Shown: positions 17,642 to 26,257, counted from the stretch's first letter. The stretch: DNA of 44,895 nucleotides from Gammaproteobacteria bacterium (GCA_018827205.1 JAHJXZ010000111.1:1-44895), one strand, 5' to 3'. Notes: generated by a model not told the origin, from the letters alone. A program made the numbers and translations.

Positions 17642-18370
17642 ATGCCTATCGTTCTATTCGCTGCGACACTGCTATTTCTCTTCGCGCAATTGGCGCAGGC
17701 CGAACCACAGCTGCGCATGGCTACCCTGGAATACCCGCCCTACAGCTCTGAACACCTGCCGGATGGCGGCAGCATTGTCGCCCTGACCCGCCGTGCCTTT
17801 GCCGTACGCGGCTATCCGCTGCAGATCGACTTTCTACCCTGGGCGCGGGTGCGCGTGGAATTGGGCAACGGCAATTATCAGGGCGCGCTGGCGCTGTGGC
17901 CCAAGGAGATTAACGAGGAAGGCCTGCAGCCCTCGCGCCCGCTGTTCTACAGCGAGCTGGGATTGTTTATCCGCAACGACTACCCGCTGCAGTTCAGCCA
18001 GCTACAGGAGCTACGCGGCAAAACGCTGGGCATCGTGCGCGGTTACGGCTACCCGCAGCACATTCTCGACGCAGGGCTGATACTCGAATACGCCGTGGAC
18101 GACACCAGCAACCTGCGCAAACTCAATGCTCGGCGCTTCGATATGGTGCTGCTTGAGCGCATCGTCGGTAACCACCTGATCGCCAACGATGAGCAGCTAC
18201 ACGGCAAGCTAAGCTGGCACGGCAATGTGCTGGAACGCATTCCGCTGCTGGTCGGCTTTGTCCCGGCCAAAGCCAGCGAGCCGGACTGGAGCGCAGTGTT
18301 TGAGCAGGGCCTGCGTGATCTGCACAGCAGCGGCGAATATATGCGGATACTGCGCAGCCATAACCCTTAA
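17642..18370 (+). CDS. Orphan periplasmic solute-binding protein (SBP_bac_3 type)
   Basis: A 242-residue exported protein. ATG 17642 gives a clean signal peptide MPIVLFAATLLFLFAQLAQA before mature EPQLRMATLEYPPYSSEHLPDGG; a TTG four codons upstream is possible but less likely. The FLPWARVRVELGNGNYQGALALWP stretch and RGKTLGIVRGYGYP match family 3 binding proteins. No permease or ATPase gene is adjacent. It sits divergent to fadD2 and 72 bp before the hydrolase gene on the same strand. It shares architecture with the proteins encoded at 6654-7490 and 38517-39280. The ligand is unknown. Confidence 0.83.
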   Translation: MPIVLFAATLLFLFAQLAQAEPQLRMATLEYPPYSSEHLPDGGSIVALTRRAFAVRGYPLQIDFLPWARVRVELGNGNYQGALALWPKEINEEGLQPSRPLFYSELGLFIRNDYPLQFSQLQELRGKTLGIVRGYGYPQHILDAGLILEYAVDDTSNLRKLNARRFDMVLLERIVGNHLIANDEQLHGKLSWHGNVLERIPLLVGFVPAKASEPDWSAVFEQGLRDLHSSGEYMRILRSHNP

Positions 18371-18442
18371 ATTCGCACGGACTTTGCGCCGCGCCGCGCG
18401 GGGTGCACAATGCGCAGCTTCTGCAGGCTTAAGGGATTCGCC

Positions 18443-19405
18443 ATGCTCCACCAAGCGTTCTGGCTCAACAGCACCGATGCAGCGCCCCTCTATGTAAACC
18501 GCTGGTATGCCGAACAGCCGCCCAAGGCGTTGCTGATGGTGGCTCACGGCATGGCCGAACACAGCGGACGCTATGCACGCCTGGCTGAAGCGCTGGTGGC
18601 GCAAGGCTTCGAGGTGTATGCGCATGACCAGCGCGGGCATGGCAAAACCGCCGAACATGGCCTGCTCGGCCACTATGCCGACAGCAAAGGCTGGGAACTG
18701 GTGGTCAATGACCTGGCTCAGCTCAACCACCATATGCGCCAAGCCCACCCGCAAACGCCGATTTTCCTGCTCGGCCACAGCATGGGCAGCTACATCGCTC
18801 AGGCCTACCTGATGCAACGCAGCTGCAGCCTGCAGGGGGCGATTCTTTCCGGTTCCAACTACCAGCCTGTGGCGCTGTACCGCGTCGGCCAGCTGCTGGC
18901 GCGCTTCGAGCGCTGGCGACAAGGCCCGCAGGGGCGCAGCGCCCTGCTCGAATTCGCTTCGTTTGGCTCGTTCAACAAGGCCTTCAAGCCCAATCGCACC
19001 GCTTTCGACTGGCTGAGCCGCGACCCACAGGAAGTCGACAAGTACATCAACGATCCACTGTGCGGCTTCCGCTGCAGCAATCAGCTGTGGGTCGACCTGC
19101 TCGGCGGGCTGCAACAGATCACCCCGCTGGAAAATCTTGCGCAGATCGACAGCAGCCTGCCGCTGCTGGTGATTGGCGGCGCCTGTGACCCGGTCAGCGA
19201 CGGCCGTCGTCAGCAGGACCTGGGCAATGCTCTGAGCGCCGCCGGCAACCAGCACGTACAGGTCAAACTCTATCCCGACGCGCGTCATGAGCTGCTCAAC
19301 GAGAGCAACCGCGACGAAGTCACCGCCTACATCATCGACTGGTTGCAACAGGCCCTCAGCCAACCGCGCCAGTGCCACCAACAGAGCCAAGAGAGTCATC
19401 CATGA
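18443..19405 (+). CDS. Alpha/beta hydrolase, lysophospholipase/monoacylglycerol lipase type
   Basis: Serine hydrolase of 320 residues, Hydrolase_4 (Ser aminopeptidase-like) group. Motifs: oxyanion-region AHGMAEHSGRYARLAEAL, HDQRGHGKT, nucleophile elbow LLGHSMGSYIAQAY, a likely acid in GACDPVSDG and a histidine in PDARHELLNESNRDEV. No signal peptide, so it is cytoplasmic or membrane-peripheral. ATG 18443 has AAGGGA upstream; an in-frame ATG at 18410 is less likely. It overlaps phaJ1 by ATGA. Its position between fadD2 and phaJ1 suggests it releases fatty acids from acylglycerols or lysophospholipids for the neighbouring enzymes (inference). Confidence 0.87.
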   Translation: MLHQAFWLNSTDAAPLYVNRWYAEQPPKALLMVAHGMAEHSGRYARLAEALVAQGFEVYAHDQRGHGKTAEHGLLGHYADSKGWELVVNDLAQLNHHMRQAHPQTPIFLLGHSMGSYIAQAYLMQRSCSLQGAILSGSNYQPVALYRVGQLLARFERWRQGPQGRSALLEFASFGSFNKAFKPNRTAFDWLSRDPQEVDKYINDPLCGFRCSNQLWVDLLGGLQQITPLENLAQIDSSLPLLVIGGACDPVSDGRRQQDLGNALSAAGNQHVQVKLYPDARHELLNESNRDEVTAYIIDWLQQALSQPRQCHQQSQESHP

Positions 19406-19872
19406 GCCAAAGCAGCAACACGCCCTACGACGCCCTCGAAGTCGGCCAGACCGCCAGCTACAGCAAGACCGTGAGCGAACGCGATATCCAGCTGTTTGCC
19501 GAGGTGTCCGGCGACCACAACCCGGTGCACCTGGATGCCGAATACGCCGCCACCACCATGTTCAAGGAGCGTATCGCCCATGGCATGTTCAGCGGTGCGC
19601 TGATCAGCGCCGCCGTAGCCTGCGAGCTCCCTGGCCCGGGCACCATCTATATCGGCCAAAGCATGCGCTTTACCGCACCGGTAAAACTCGGCGACACCCT
19701 GACTGTGCGCCTGGAAATCCTCGAAAAGCTGCCGAAATTCCGCGTACGCGTGGCCACTCGCGTGTTCAACCAGAACGATGAGCTGGTGGTCGATGGCGAA
19801 GCAGAAATCCTCGCCCCGCGCAAAGCACAGACCGTCGAACTGACCAAGCTGCCGCCGATCACCATCGGCTAA
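19402..19872 (+). CDS. phaJ1: PhaJ-type (R)-specific enoyl-CoA hydratase (MaoC family)
   Basis: Hot-dog-fold hydratase that turns trans-2-enoyl-CoA from beta-oxidation into (R)-3-hydroxyacyl-CoA, the monomer for polyhydroxyalkanoate synthesis. 156 residues, the length of P. aeruginosa PhaJ1. The hydratase-2 motif with catalytic Asp and His is seen in LFAEVSGDHNPVHLDAEYA, followed by RIAHGMFSGALIS. The ATG at 19402 overlaps the stop of the hydrolase gene. With two fadD genes nearby, this is a fatty-acid-to-PHA block. No PHA synthase is present in the window. Confidence 0.88.
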   Translation: MSQSSNTPYDALEVGQTASYSKTVSERDIQLFAEVSGDHNPVHLDAEYAATTMFKERIAHGMFSGALISAAVACELPGPGTIYIGQSMRFTAPVKLGDTLTVRLEILEKLPKFRVRVATRVFNQNDELVVDGEAEILAPRKAQTVELTKLPPITIG

Positions 19873-19970
19873 GCTTGCGCCTTCAAGTCACCGCTGCCGA
19901 CTGCGGCGGTGCACTGCCCTTCTACCTAATCGCGTCCGGGCAATCCGTTTCGGCGCTGCTGGAGATATCC

Positions 19971-20471
19971 ATGTCCATGTACCAAACATCCATCCCAGTC
20001 TTCACCCGTCAGCTCAACAACCTGTCGACCATCCTCGGCATCGCCGCCGCCTACGCCGAAGAAAAGAAGATCGAGCAGAGCGTATTTCTCAACGCGCGCC
20101 TGGCTCCCGATATGTTCCCGCTGAGCCGTCAGGTGCAGATCGCCTGTGATGGCGCCAAGGCCGGTGCGGCACTGCTGGCGGAAGTGGAAGCACCAAGCCA
20201 CGCCGACGACGAAACCAGCTTCGCTGAACTGCAAGCACGTATCGCCAAGACCTTGAGCTTTCTCGCCAGCCTAAATGCTGCGCAGATCGACGGCAGCGAG
20301 GCACGCACCATCACCCTCAAGCGCCGCGACAAGGAAACCCACTTCCAGGGCCAGGCTTTCCTGCTTGACCACGTGATGCCGAACTTCTATTTCCACTACA
20401 CGACCGCCTACGCCATCCTGCGCCACAACGGCGTGGCTATCGGCAAGCGTGACTTCCTCGGCACCCGCTAA
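19971..20471 (+). CDS. DUF1993 family protein
   Basis: A 166-residue soluble protein starting MSMYQTSIPVFTRQLNNLSTILGIAAAYAEEKKIEQSVFL, followed by RLAPDMFPLSRQVQIACDGAKAGAALLAE and a C-terminal MPNFYFHYTTAYAILRHNGVAIGKRDFLG. This is the DUF1993 pattern, a four-helix protein distantly like DinB. ATG 19971 is chosen because GGAG lies 6 bp upstream; the open frame extends to 19875 without family similarity. It is 98 bp after phaJ1 and convergent with the HlyD gene, with only 11 bp between stops. Function is unknown. Confidence 0.85.
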   Translation: MSMYQTSIPVFTRQLNNLSTILGIAAAYAEEKKIEQSVFLNARLAPDMFPLSRQVQIACDGAKAGAALLAEVEAPSHADDETSFAELQARIAKTLSFLASLNAAQIDGSEARTITLKRRDKETHFQGQAFLLDHVMPNFYFHYTTAYAILRHNGVAIGKRDFLGTR

Positions 20472-20482
20472 GCCGACGACCG

Positions 20483-21337
20483 CTAGTCGGCCACGCGCAC
20501 GCTGGCGGTCATTCCCGCACTAAGTAACAACCCCGGTGGCACATCCCGAAGCTTGATCCGCACCGGGATGCGCTGTGCCAGGCGTACCCAGTTGAAGGTC
20601 GGCTCGACATTGGCCAACAACTGGCCGTCTGGGCTGGCGTTGCGGTCGGTGATACCGCGACTGATGCTCTCCACCTCCCCCTCCAGCGGCTCACCCGCGC
20701 TCATCAACCAGACCTCGACCGGCGCACCGATGCGAATCTGCGGCAGCTTGGTTTCCTCGAAGTAGGCCTGCACGTAGAAGGATGCGTCATCCACCAGAGC
20801 CATCACGGGTTGCCCGGCACTGACGTAGTTGCCCTGAGCCAGGCGCAGGTTGGTGATCTGCCCAGCACGCGGTGCACGCAACTCGCTGCGCGCCAGATTG
20901 AGCTCAGCCAGACGCTCCATTGCCTGGGCCTCGCGGTACTGACCACGAGCAATCTGCGCAGTGATCTGTGCGTTCTCGCGGCTTTCCGCACTGATCGCCT
21001 GCGGCCCGAGACGGGCCCGGCGCGAAGCCTCATGCTCGCGCAAACGCAACTCCTGCTGGCGAGTCTCGGTCACGGCCCTGGCTTGCTGCAAAGCCGCCTC
21101 AAAGCGCTCTGGATCAATGCTCACGAGCAGATCACCACGCTTGACCTGCTGATTGTCCTGTACCGCCAGGGCCACCACTGCACCCGAAACATCCGGGGCG
21201 ATGGTCACCACGTCGGCGCGAATCCGCGCATCACGGGTCCAGGGCGAATACAGGTAATGGCGCCATAACCAGGAACCGGCCAGCAACGCCAGCACAACCA
21301 TGGCCAGGGTGACGCCGACGCGAATCGTCGAACGCAT
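20483..21337 (-). CDS. HlyD-family membrane fusion protein (AaeA/EmrA-like)
   Basis: Periplasmic adaptor of 284 residues: one N-terminal membrane helix (about 8-26), a biotinyl-lipoyl segment VTIAPDVSGAVVALAVQDNQQVKRGDLL, a helical hairpin (about 75-145) and beta-barrel domain starting around RAPRAGQITNL. The SPWTRDARIRADVVTIAPDVSG start is characteristic of adaptors paired with FUSC/AaeB pumps. It is the last gene of the minus-strand operon FUSC-DUF1656-HlyD, 12 bp after DUF1656. In E. coli the equivalent aaeXAB exports hydroxylated aromatic acids; the substrate here is inferred by analogy only. Confidence 0.9.
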   Translation of the reverse strand: MRSTIRVGVTLAMVVLALLAGSWLWRHYLYSPWTRDARIRADVVTIAPDVSGAVVALAVQDNQQVKRGDLLVSIDPERFEAALQQARAVTETRQQELRLREHEASRRARLGPQAISAESRENAQITAQIARGQYREAQAMERLAELNLARSELRAPRAGQITNLRLAQGNYVSAGQPVMALVDDASFYVQAYFEETKLPQIRIGAPVEVWLMSAGEPLEGEVESISRGITDRNASPDGQLLANVEPTFNWVRLAQRIPVRIKLRDVPPGLLLSAGMTASVRVAD

Positions 21338-21349
21338 AGAGTTCCCTCC

Positions 21350-21553
21350 TCAATGTCCCAGCAGTGCCACAACAGCGGCCAGGACGCAAACAAACAAGGC
21401 ACAGTCGAACAGCGCTTCGTGCCATATCCAGCGAGACGCCCCGGCTCGCTGCAAACCCAGGCGCAGCAAGCCCGTCAGGCACAGCGCCAGCAATCCATAG
21501 ATCAACATCGGACTGAGCAGAACCCCGCCCAGCGACCATTCACGCAATCCCAT
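21350..21553 (-). CDS. DUF1656 (AaeX-like) small membrane protein
   Basis: A 67-residue protein with two membrane segments (LLSPMLIYGLLALCLTGLL and ALFDCALFVCVLAAVVALLG), the DUF1656 pattern found in aaeX-aaeA-aaeB type operons. ATG 21553 has AGGGAG on the minus strand 6 bp upstream; an ATG two codons earlier lies too close to it. The first 14 bp overlap the 3' end of the FUSC gene, so translation is coupled. Its role in the pump is not established. Confidence 0.87.
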   Translation of the reverse strand: MGLREWSLGGVLLSPMLIYGLLALCLTGLLRLGLQRAGASRWIWHEALFDCALFVCVLAAVVALLGH

Positions 21554-23528
21554 AATCATCTCCCTGCTGCAGGCACCAGTACCGCCAGCCGTTTTGCAGT
21601 TGCAGCAGCGCCGCCTGCGCCAGCCGCCGATCAATGCTTTGCGCCGACTCGCGCAGCGCCTGCAATAGCTGCGCGACAGCCGAGTCTAAGGCGTCAGCCT
21701 GTTCAGGCGCGGGCCCCAGCAGCAGGAGCTGTTCGAAACGGCGTAAAAACCGCTCCTCAGCCGTGCCCAGTGGTGCGTCAGCGGCGGCCAAGCAAGCACG
21801 CAGGTGCAGTAGTTCGTCGCCCAGATCTAGGCTGGCGATACCGTCGTCCCAGCGGCTACGCGCCGGACTCGGCAGCGCTGGGTAATGACGCGCCAATAGC
21901 AGCAAACGGTCGGCGATGCGTCCGCCAAACCAGTTCTCGGCACCGGAAAGACTCCGCCGGGTAAGGCGTGCGAGGTCGCCAAGGGTCGCCTTAAGTAAGC
22001 GCCGCCCGTGCCACACAGGATCGCGCAGACCGATCAGATGAAAGGCCATCACCGCACAGCCGACACCGATCAGCATGGCCTGCGCCTCATTGAAGAAGAA
22101 AGCGGCGTCATAGCGCATGCTGTTCTGCGGCGCACAGAGCACGATGAAATGCAGACTGAAGGACGTCGCCGTCGCCCCCAGTGCCGGACTGGCCATGCCC
22201 AGCGCGGCGAAGAACAGCGGCACGCCGAGCGCCAGGCAAAGCATGGCAAAACTGCTGAGTTGCGGCAGCACTATCTGGCCGACGAAGAATCCCACGGGCA
22301 AGGCAACGAATATCCCGCGCAAAAACATCATGCCGATCTGCGCCGCATTTTCGCGGCTAGCGAACAGGCTGCAGACCACACTCGCGAGCAGCAAGGCGCC
22401 GCTGGCAGCGGTCCAGCCCGTGGCCAACCAGAATGCCGACAGCGCGAGAAAAGTCAGTGCACTGCGCGCACCGTAGACCACCGCCGTCTGCCAGTCGCGG
22501 TGCCAGGACAGTGCAGACGGCGCATCGACCGGTGCCTCACCGCGCTCCACCGCAGACAGCGCCTGGCTAGCCATCTGCACACGCACTAACAGCAGCGCTA
22601 GCCGTTCCAGGCAGAACTGCTGCTCGGCCGACAATTGCGGCTCATGAGCAGCCTCGCGCAGTTGCTCGATGAGTACCGACAAATCGTCAGGCAACTCGCC
22701 TTCCAGGCACTCGCGCACGGTCTCCAGCCAAGGCAGCAACGTACGGGCGGCATCCGCATCAAGCTGGCGCCATTGTCGCTCCACCCCGCGCGCCAGGCGC
22801 AACACACTGAGCAGATCACGGCTCAGTACGCGCAGCGCCAGCGCCCGCTGACGGCCGCGATCACCTTCGAACCAGGCGTGCTCACGTTGCGCATCCACCG
22901 CAACGATGCGCCCGAGCACCTCCAACAATCCCTGCCTGGCCGCCGTCTCGCCGCGCAACGCCTGATTTGCCGCCTTGATCCCCGCCTGCCAAGCAACCCG
23001 AGCTTGTTGCGCCAGCTGGCGTTCGACCCGCTGCGGCCAAAGCAGCGCACTAACTAGCGTGGCGCAGAGGATACCTAGGGATATTTCTGTGCAGCGCGCC
23101 ACGGCCTGATCAAACACCGTCAGCGGCTGGTCGATTGCCGGCAGGCCGATGATCGCCACCGTGTAACCCGCCAAGACAAATGAGTAGGCCCATGCACTGC
23201 GCAACATGGTCGAGGCCGCCGTACACACACCCAACCACAGCGCCACGGCACCGAGAAATAGCCAGGGAGCCTGGGCAAACAGGCCCATCAGCAGCACCGC
23301 CATGACTGTGCCGATAAGCGTGCCAAGTAACCGTGCCAAGCCCTTCTGCACCACCATGCCGGACAGCGGCTGGGCGACGATAAAGGCGGTCATCAGCGCC
23401 CATTGCGGTTGTTCCAGACCGAAGCGCAAGGCGCACCAAAGCGCCAGACCACCGCCCAGCAGGGTCTTAATGGCGAACTGAACGGCATGGGGGCTAGGCG
23501 CAACAATGGCCAGCAGAGACGCGCGCAT
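21540..23528 (-). CDS. FUSC/AaeB-family efflux permease
   Basis: Inner-membrane transporter of 662 residues from ATG 23528 (MRASLLAIVAPSPHAVQFAIKTLL). It has the duplicated FUSC architecture: N-terminal membrane block (about 15-160, PQWALMTAFIVAQPLSGMVVQKGLARLLGT region), a long soluble helical domain (about 165-345), a second membrane block (about 350-500, AVVYGARSALTFLALSAFWLATGW region) and a C-terminal soluble region. AaeB proteins use this layout to export aromatic carboxylic acids. A TTG start at 23573 is also possible; neither start has a strong Shine-Dalgarno. It is the first gene of the operon and diverges from a TetR gene. Confidence 0.88.
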   Translation of the reverse strand: MRASLLAIVAPSPHAVQFAIKTLLGGGLALWCALRFGLEQPQWALMTAFIVAQPLSGMVVQKGLARLLGTLIGTVMAVLLMGLFAQAPWLFLGAVALWLGVCTAASTMLRSAWAYSFVLAGYTVAIIGLPAIDQPLTVFDQAVARCTEISLGILCATLVSALLWPQRVERQLAQQARVAWQAGIKAANQALRGETAARQGLLEVLGRIVAVDAQREHAWFEGDRGRQRALALRVLSRDLLSVLRLARGVERQWRQLDADAARTLLPWLETVRECLEGELPDDLSVLIEQLREAAHEPQLSAEQQFCLERLALLLVRVQMASQALSAVERGEAPVDAPSALSWHRDWQTAVVYGARSALTFLALSAFWLATGWTAASGALLLASVVCSLFASRENAAQIGMMFLRGIFVALPVGFFVGQIVLPQLSSFAMLCLALGVPLFFAALGMASPALGATATSFSLHFIVLCAPQNSMRYDAAFFFNEAQAMLIGVGCAVMAFHLIGLRDPVWHGRRLLKATLGDLARLTRRSLSGAENWFGGRIADRLLLLARHYPALPSPARSRWDDGIASLDLGDELLHLRACLAAADAPLGTAEERFLRRFEQLLLLGPAPEQADALDSAVAQLLQALRESAQSIDRRLAQAALLQLQNGWRYWCLQQGDDYGIA

Positions 23529-23586
23529 GGCGGTTACCGGTGAGTGCTCAATTAAACAGTAGCGGAATATCAATGGCGAGCCTGAG

Positions 23587-23609
23587 AGCAGGCTAACTAT
23601 TAGCCTGCT
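23587..23609. promoter_or_regulatory. Perfect 23-bp palindrome upstream of the FUSC operon, candidate operator
   Basis: Arms AGCAGGCTAA (23587-23596) and TTAGCCTGCT (23600-23609) around CTA. It lies 58-81 bp upstream of the FUSC ATG in the divergent promoter region. It is GC-balanced, differs in sequence from the AT-rich palindrome nearer the TetR gene, and has no adjacent T-run, so a regulator site is likelier than a terminator. Confidence 0.55.
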
Positions 23610-23654
23610 AACAATAATACATCCCCATCATGGACGCTATCCCATCGCTTGCCC

Positions 23655-23680
23655 ATTAATTAAATATATGTTTAATTAAT
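23655..23680. promoter_or_regulatory. Perfect AT-rich palindrome just before the TetR gene, candidate autoregulatory operator
   Basis: Arms ATTAATTAAA (23655-23664) and TTTAATTAAT (23671-23680) around TATATG, ending 4 bp before the TetR start codon. It is placed where a bound TetR dimer would cover the promoter or start of its own gene. The gene has no visible Shine-Dalgarno, so its mRNA may be leaderless or poorly translated. Confidence 0.6.
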
Positions 23681-23684
23681 AATT

Positions 23685-24341
23685 ATGACGACTACCAAAC
23701 CCCAATCCCGTACTCCTGGCCGCCCAACTGGCGACTCCCCCTTACAACGCGAACGCCTGCTCGATATCGCCGTGCAAGCCTTTGCCCACGACGGGATCAA
23801 GGCCTCCAGCTTGCGCGCTATCGCTCAACAGGCTGGGGTTACCCCCGCGCTGGTCAACTATTACTTCGGCAATAAACCCAAGCTGCTCGAAGCCGTGGTC
23901 AAGGAACGCCTGGTGCCGCTGCTGATGGGGCTTGCGCAGAACCTGCGCCAGGTCGGCGATGAACCCATAGCGTTGGTCACCGGCTTTATCCAGGGCATGC
24001 GCCGCATCGTCCAGGACCACCCCTGGCTGCCGCCGCTGTGGGTGCGCGAGGTGCTGTGTGAAGGCGGCGGTCTGCGCGACATGCTGATGGGCCGCGTCGG
24101 CCCGCTGGTGGCGCAGATGCTGGCCGAGCGGTTCGCCAGCGCACAACGCCGCGGCGCGCTTAACCCCGACCTCGACCCACGCCTGATGGTGGTTTCACTG
24201 ATCGGCCTGACTTTATTCCCCTATGCCGCCGCCCCAATTTGGCGCGGCCTGTTCACCGCCCCAGAGCTGGACGACGAGGCCTTGGCCCGCCACACCCTCG
24301 CCTTGCTTGAGCGCGGAATGGAGACGCCTCGTGTGCCTTGA
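23685..24341 (+). CDS. TetR-family repressor of the HlyD-ABC efflux operon (CecR-like)
   Basis: A 218-residue regulator. The N-terminal HTH is clear: ERLLDIAVQAFAHDGIKASSLRAIAQQAGVTPALVNYYFGNKPKLLEAV. The ligand domain follows (HPWLPPLWVREVLCEGG and the rest). It starts the plus-strand operon TetR-HlyD-ABC-permease, the same order as E. coli cecR-ybhG-ybhF-ybhS-ybhR, and overlaps the HlyD gene by 11 bp. It diverges from the FUSC operon, so one regulator could control both. The AT-rich palindrome immediately upstream is its best candidate operator. The inducer is unknown. Confidence 0.88.
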   Translation: MTTTKPQSRTPGRPTGDSPLQRERLLDIAVQAFAHDGIKASSLRAIAQQAGVTPALVNYYFGNKPKLLEAVVKERLVPLLMGLAQNLRQVGDEPIALVTGFIQGMRRIVQDHPWLPPLWVREVLCEGGGLRDMLMGRVGPLVAQMLAERFASAQRRGALNPDLDPRLMVVSLIGLTLFPYAAAPIWRGLFTAPELDDEALARHTLALLERGMETPRVP

Positions 24342-25293
24342 CCGTCAATTACTCACGTTATTAGTCGTGCTCTGTTCCGGCTGCGGTCAACAGACGCCCG
24401 AAAGCCTACCCGGCACCCTGGAATGGGACCGTATCGCTTTACCTGCCGAAGCGTCAGAACCCGTTCTGCGCTGGGCCGTGACCGAAGGCGTACAGGTCGC
24501 TGCAGGTGCTTTGCTCCTCGAACTCGACCCGCGCCGTCAGGACGCCCGCATCGCCCAAGCGCAAGCCGAGGTCGAGCAATCAGCCGCGCGCCTGCGCGAA
24601 CTGAGCAACGGCGCGCGCCTGGAGAGCATCGAAGCCGCTCAGGCCGTGCTGGCACGCAGCCAGGCGCAGCTGAACGAAGCCGAGCGCAACTTTCAACGCA
24701 TCGCAGCCCTGCAGCGCAGGCGCATGGTGCCCATGGCCGAGTTGGACTTGGCCCGCGCCAGTCGCGACAGCGCCAGCGCCGATCGCAACAAGGCAAGCGC
24801 ACAGTTGCAGGAGCTGACCTCTGGCACCCGCCCGGAGCAACTCGAACAAGCCAGTTCCGCGCTAACTGGGGCGCGCGCGGCGCTGCTCCAGCAGCAGCTC
24901 AACCGCGAGCGCTTAAGCCTGCGTGCGCCGCGAGCTGGGCGGGTCGACGCGCTGCCATTCAAACCCGGCGATCAGCCGCCCCAGGGGGCCACAGTGGTCA
25001 GCCTGTTGAGTGGCGAGGCACCTTATGCGCGGCTGTACGTCGCGGCCTCGCAGCGCGCCACCCTGAACATCGACGATCGTCTGCTAGTGCATGTCGAAGG
25101 CATCACCCAACCATTCCAGGGACATATCCGCAGCATCGCCAGCGAAGCCAGCTTTACTCCCTACTACGCCCTGGTGGGCGATGACGCCAGCCGCCTGAGC
25201 TACCGTGCCGAAGTGGTTCTGGAAGGCGCTGCGGCGCAGCAACTGCCTGCGGGCTTACCGCTGCACGCCGAGCGGTTCGACCATGCCCAGTAA
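24331..25293 (+). CDS. HlyD-family adaptor of ABC efflux pump (YbhG-like), possible lipoprotein
   Basis: Periplasmic adaptor of 320 residues from GTG 24331, with GGAG 7 bp upstream; it overlaps the TetR gene by 11 bp. The N-terminus LLTLLVVLCSGCGQQTPESL looks like a short signal with a lipobox-like SGC, suggesting lipid anchoring, although Cys at -3 is unusual. A long alpha-helical hairpin (about 70-180, many Ala/Glu/Arg) and LSLRAPRAGRVDALPFKPGDQPPQGATVV match YbhG-type adaptors. The next gene (ABC ATPase) overlaps by 11 bp. Confidence 0.86.
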   Translation: MCLDRQLLTLLVVLCSGCGQQTPESLPGTLEWDRIALPAEASEPVLRWAVTEGVQVAAGALLLELDPRRQDARIAQAQAEVEQSAARLRELSNGARLESIEAAQAVLARSQAQLNEAERNFQRIAALQRRRMVPMAELDLARASRDSASADRNKASAQLQELTSGTRPEQLEQASSALTGARAALLQQQLNRERLSLRAPRAGRVDALPFKPGDQPPQGATVVSLLSGEAPYARLYVAASQRATLNIDDRLLVHVEGITQPFQGHIRSIASEASFTPYYALVGDDASRLSYRAEVVLEGAAAQQLPAGLPLHAERFDHAQ

Positions 25294-26257
25294 TGATGTG
25301 GTGATCCGCGCTGAAGGCCTCAGCAAGCGCTTCGGCGACCTGCTGGCGGTTGACCAGCTCAACCTGACAGTGCGCCGCGCCGAGGTGTTTGGTTTTCTCG
25401 GGCCCAATGGCTGCGGCAAGTCCACTACCATCCGCATGCTCTGCGGCCTGCTGCTGCCCAGCGCCGGAACCATCGAAGTGCTCGGCAGCCAGATTCCCCG
25501 CGATGCCGAGGCGCTGAAGCGGCGTATCGGCTATATGACGCAGAAATTCTCGCTGTATGAAGACCTGACTATCGGTGAAAACCTAGAGTTTCTCGCCACC
25601 ATCCAGGGCCTGAATCGGCGCCAGGCGCGCCAGCGCATTGAGGAACTGCTTGAGCGTTACTGGCTGGCCGACCGCCGCCAGCAATTGGCTGGCACCCTCA
25701 GCGGCGGACAGAAGCAACGCCTGGCTCTGGCCGGCGCGGTGCTGCATAAGCCGGACTTGCTGCTCCTGGACGAACCGACCAGCGCCGTCGACCCACAGTC
25801 ACGGCGCGAGTTCTGGGAATCGCTGTTCGAGCTGGCCGATGCCGGCACGACCCTACTGGTGTCCACCCACTACATGGATGAAGCCGAGCGCTGCACCCGC
25901 CTGGGCATCCTCGACGCCGGACGCCTAGTCGCCGACGGCAGTCCCAGCGAACTGATGGCGGCACTACCCGGCCAGCCGCTACTGGTTGAATGCAGTCAGC
26001 CACGCCAAGCGCAGAAAGCCCTGCAAGGCTTGCCTGGAATATTGGCGCTGACCCAGATCGGTGCCTCGCTGCGCGTGCTGACCACCCGCGACGCCGATAC
26101 GAGTGGCGAGCCAAGCGAGCTGATTCGCCGGCACCTGGCCGCCGCAAGTATCAGCGCCCAGGTCGAAAGCACCATGGCAAACCTGGAAGATGTGTTCGTC
26201 AGCGCCACTCAGCGGCCCGTCCACAGCCCGGTACATACCGAGGAGCAGCTGGTATGA
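25283..26257 (+). CDS. ABC transporter ATP-binding protein (YbhF-like)
   Basis: A 324-residue ATPase with Walker A GPNGCGKST, Q-loop YMTQKFSLYEDLTIGENLEF, signature LSGGQKQR, Walker B LLLLDEPTSAVD and switch histidine in VSTHYMDEAERC. Only one nucleotide-binding domain is present, whereas E. coli YbhF is a two-domain fusion, so here it must act as a homodimer. ATG 25283 overlaps the adaptor gene by 11 bp, and the stop overlaps the permease start (ATGA). It powers export of an unknown substrate with the HlyD and permease products. Confidence 0.93.
   Translation: MPSNDVVIRAEGLSKRFGDLLAVDQLNLTVRRAEVFGFLGPNGCGKSTTIRMLCGLLLPSAGTIEVLGSQIPRDAEALKRRIGYMTQKFSLYEDLTIGENLEFLATIQGLNRRQARQRIEELLERYWLADRRQQLAGTLSGGQKQRLALAGAVLHKPDLLLLDEPTSAVDPQSRREFWESLFELADAGTTLLVSTHYMDEAERCTRLGILDAGRLVADGSPSELMAALPGQPLLVECSQPRQAQKALQGLPGILALTQIGASLRVLTTRDADTSGEPSELIRRHLAAASISAQVESTMANLEDVFVSATQRPVHSPVHTEEQLV

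Noticed and set aside
18209..19399. Minus-strand open frame (396 codons) opposite the hydrolase gene
   Set aside because: The plus-strand hydrolase has a full catalytic triad; the antisense frame is a composition artefact.
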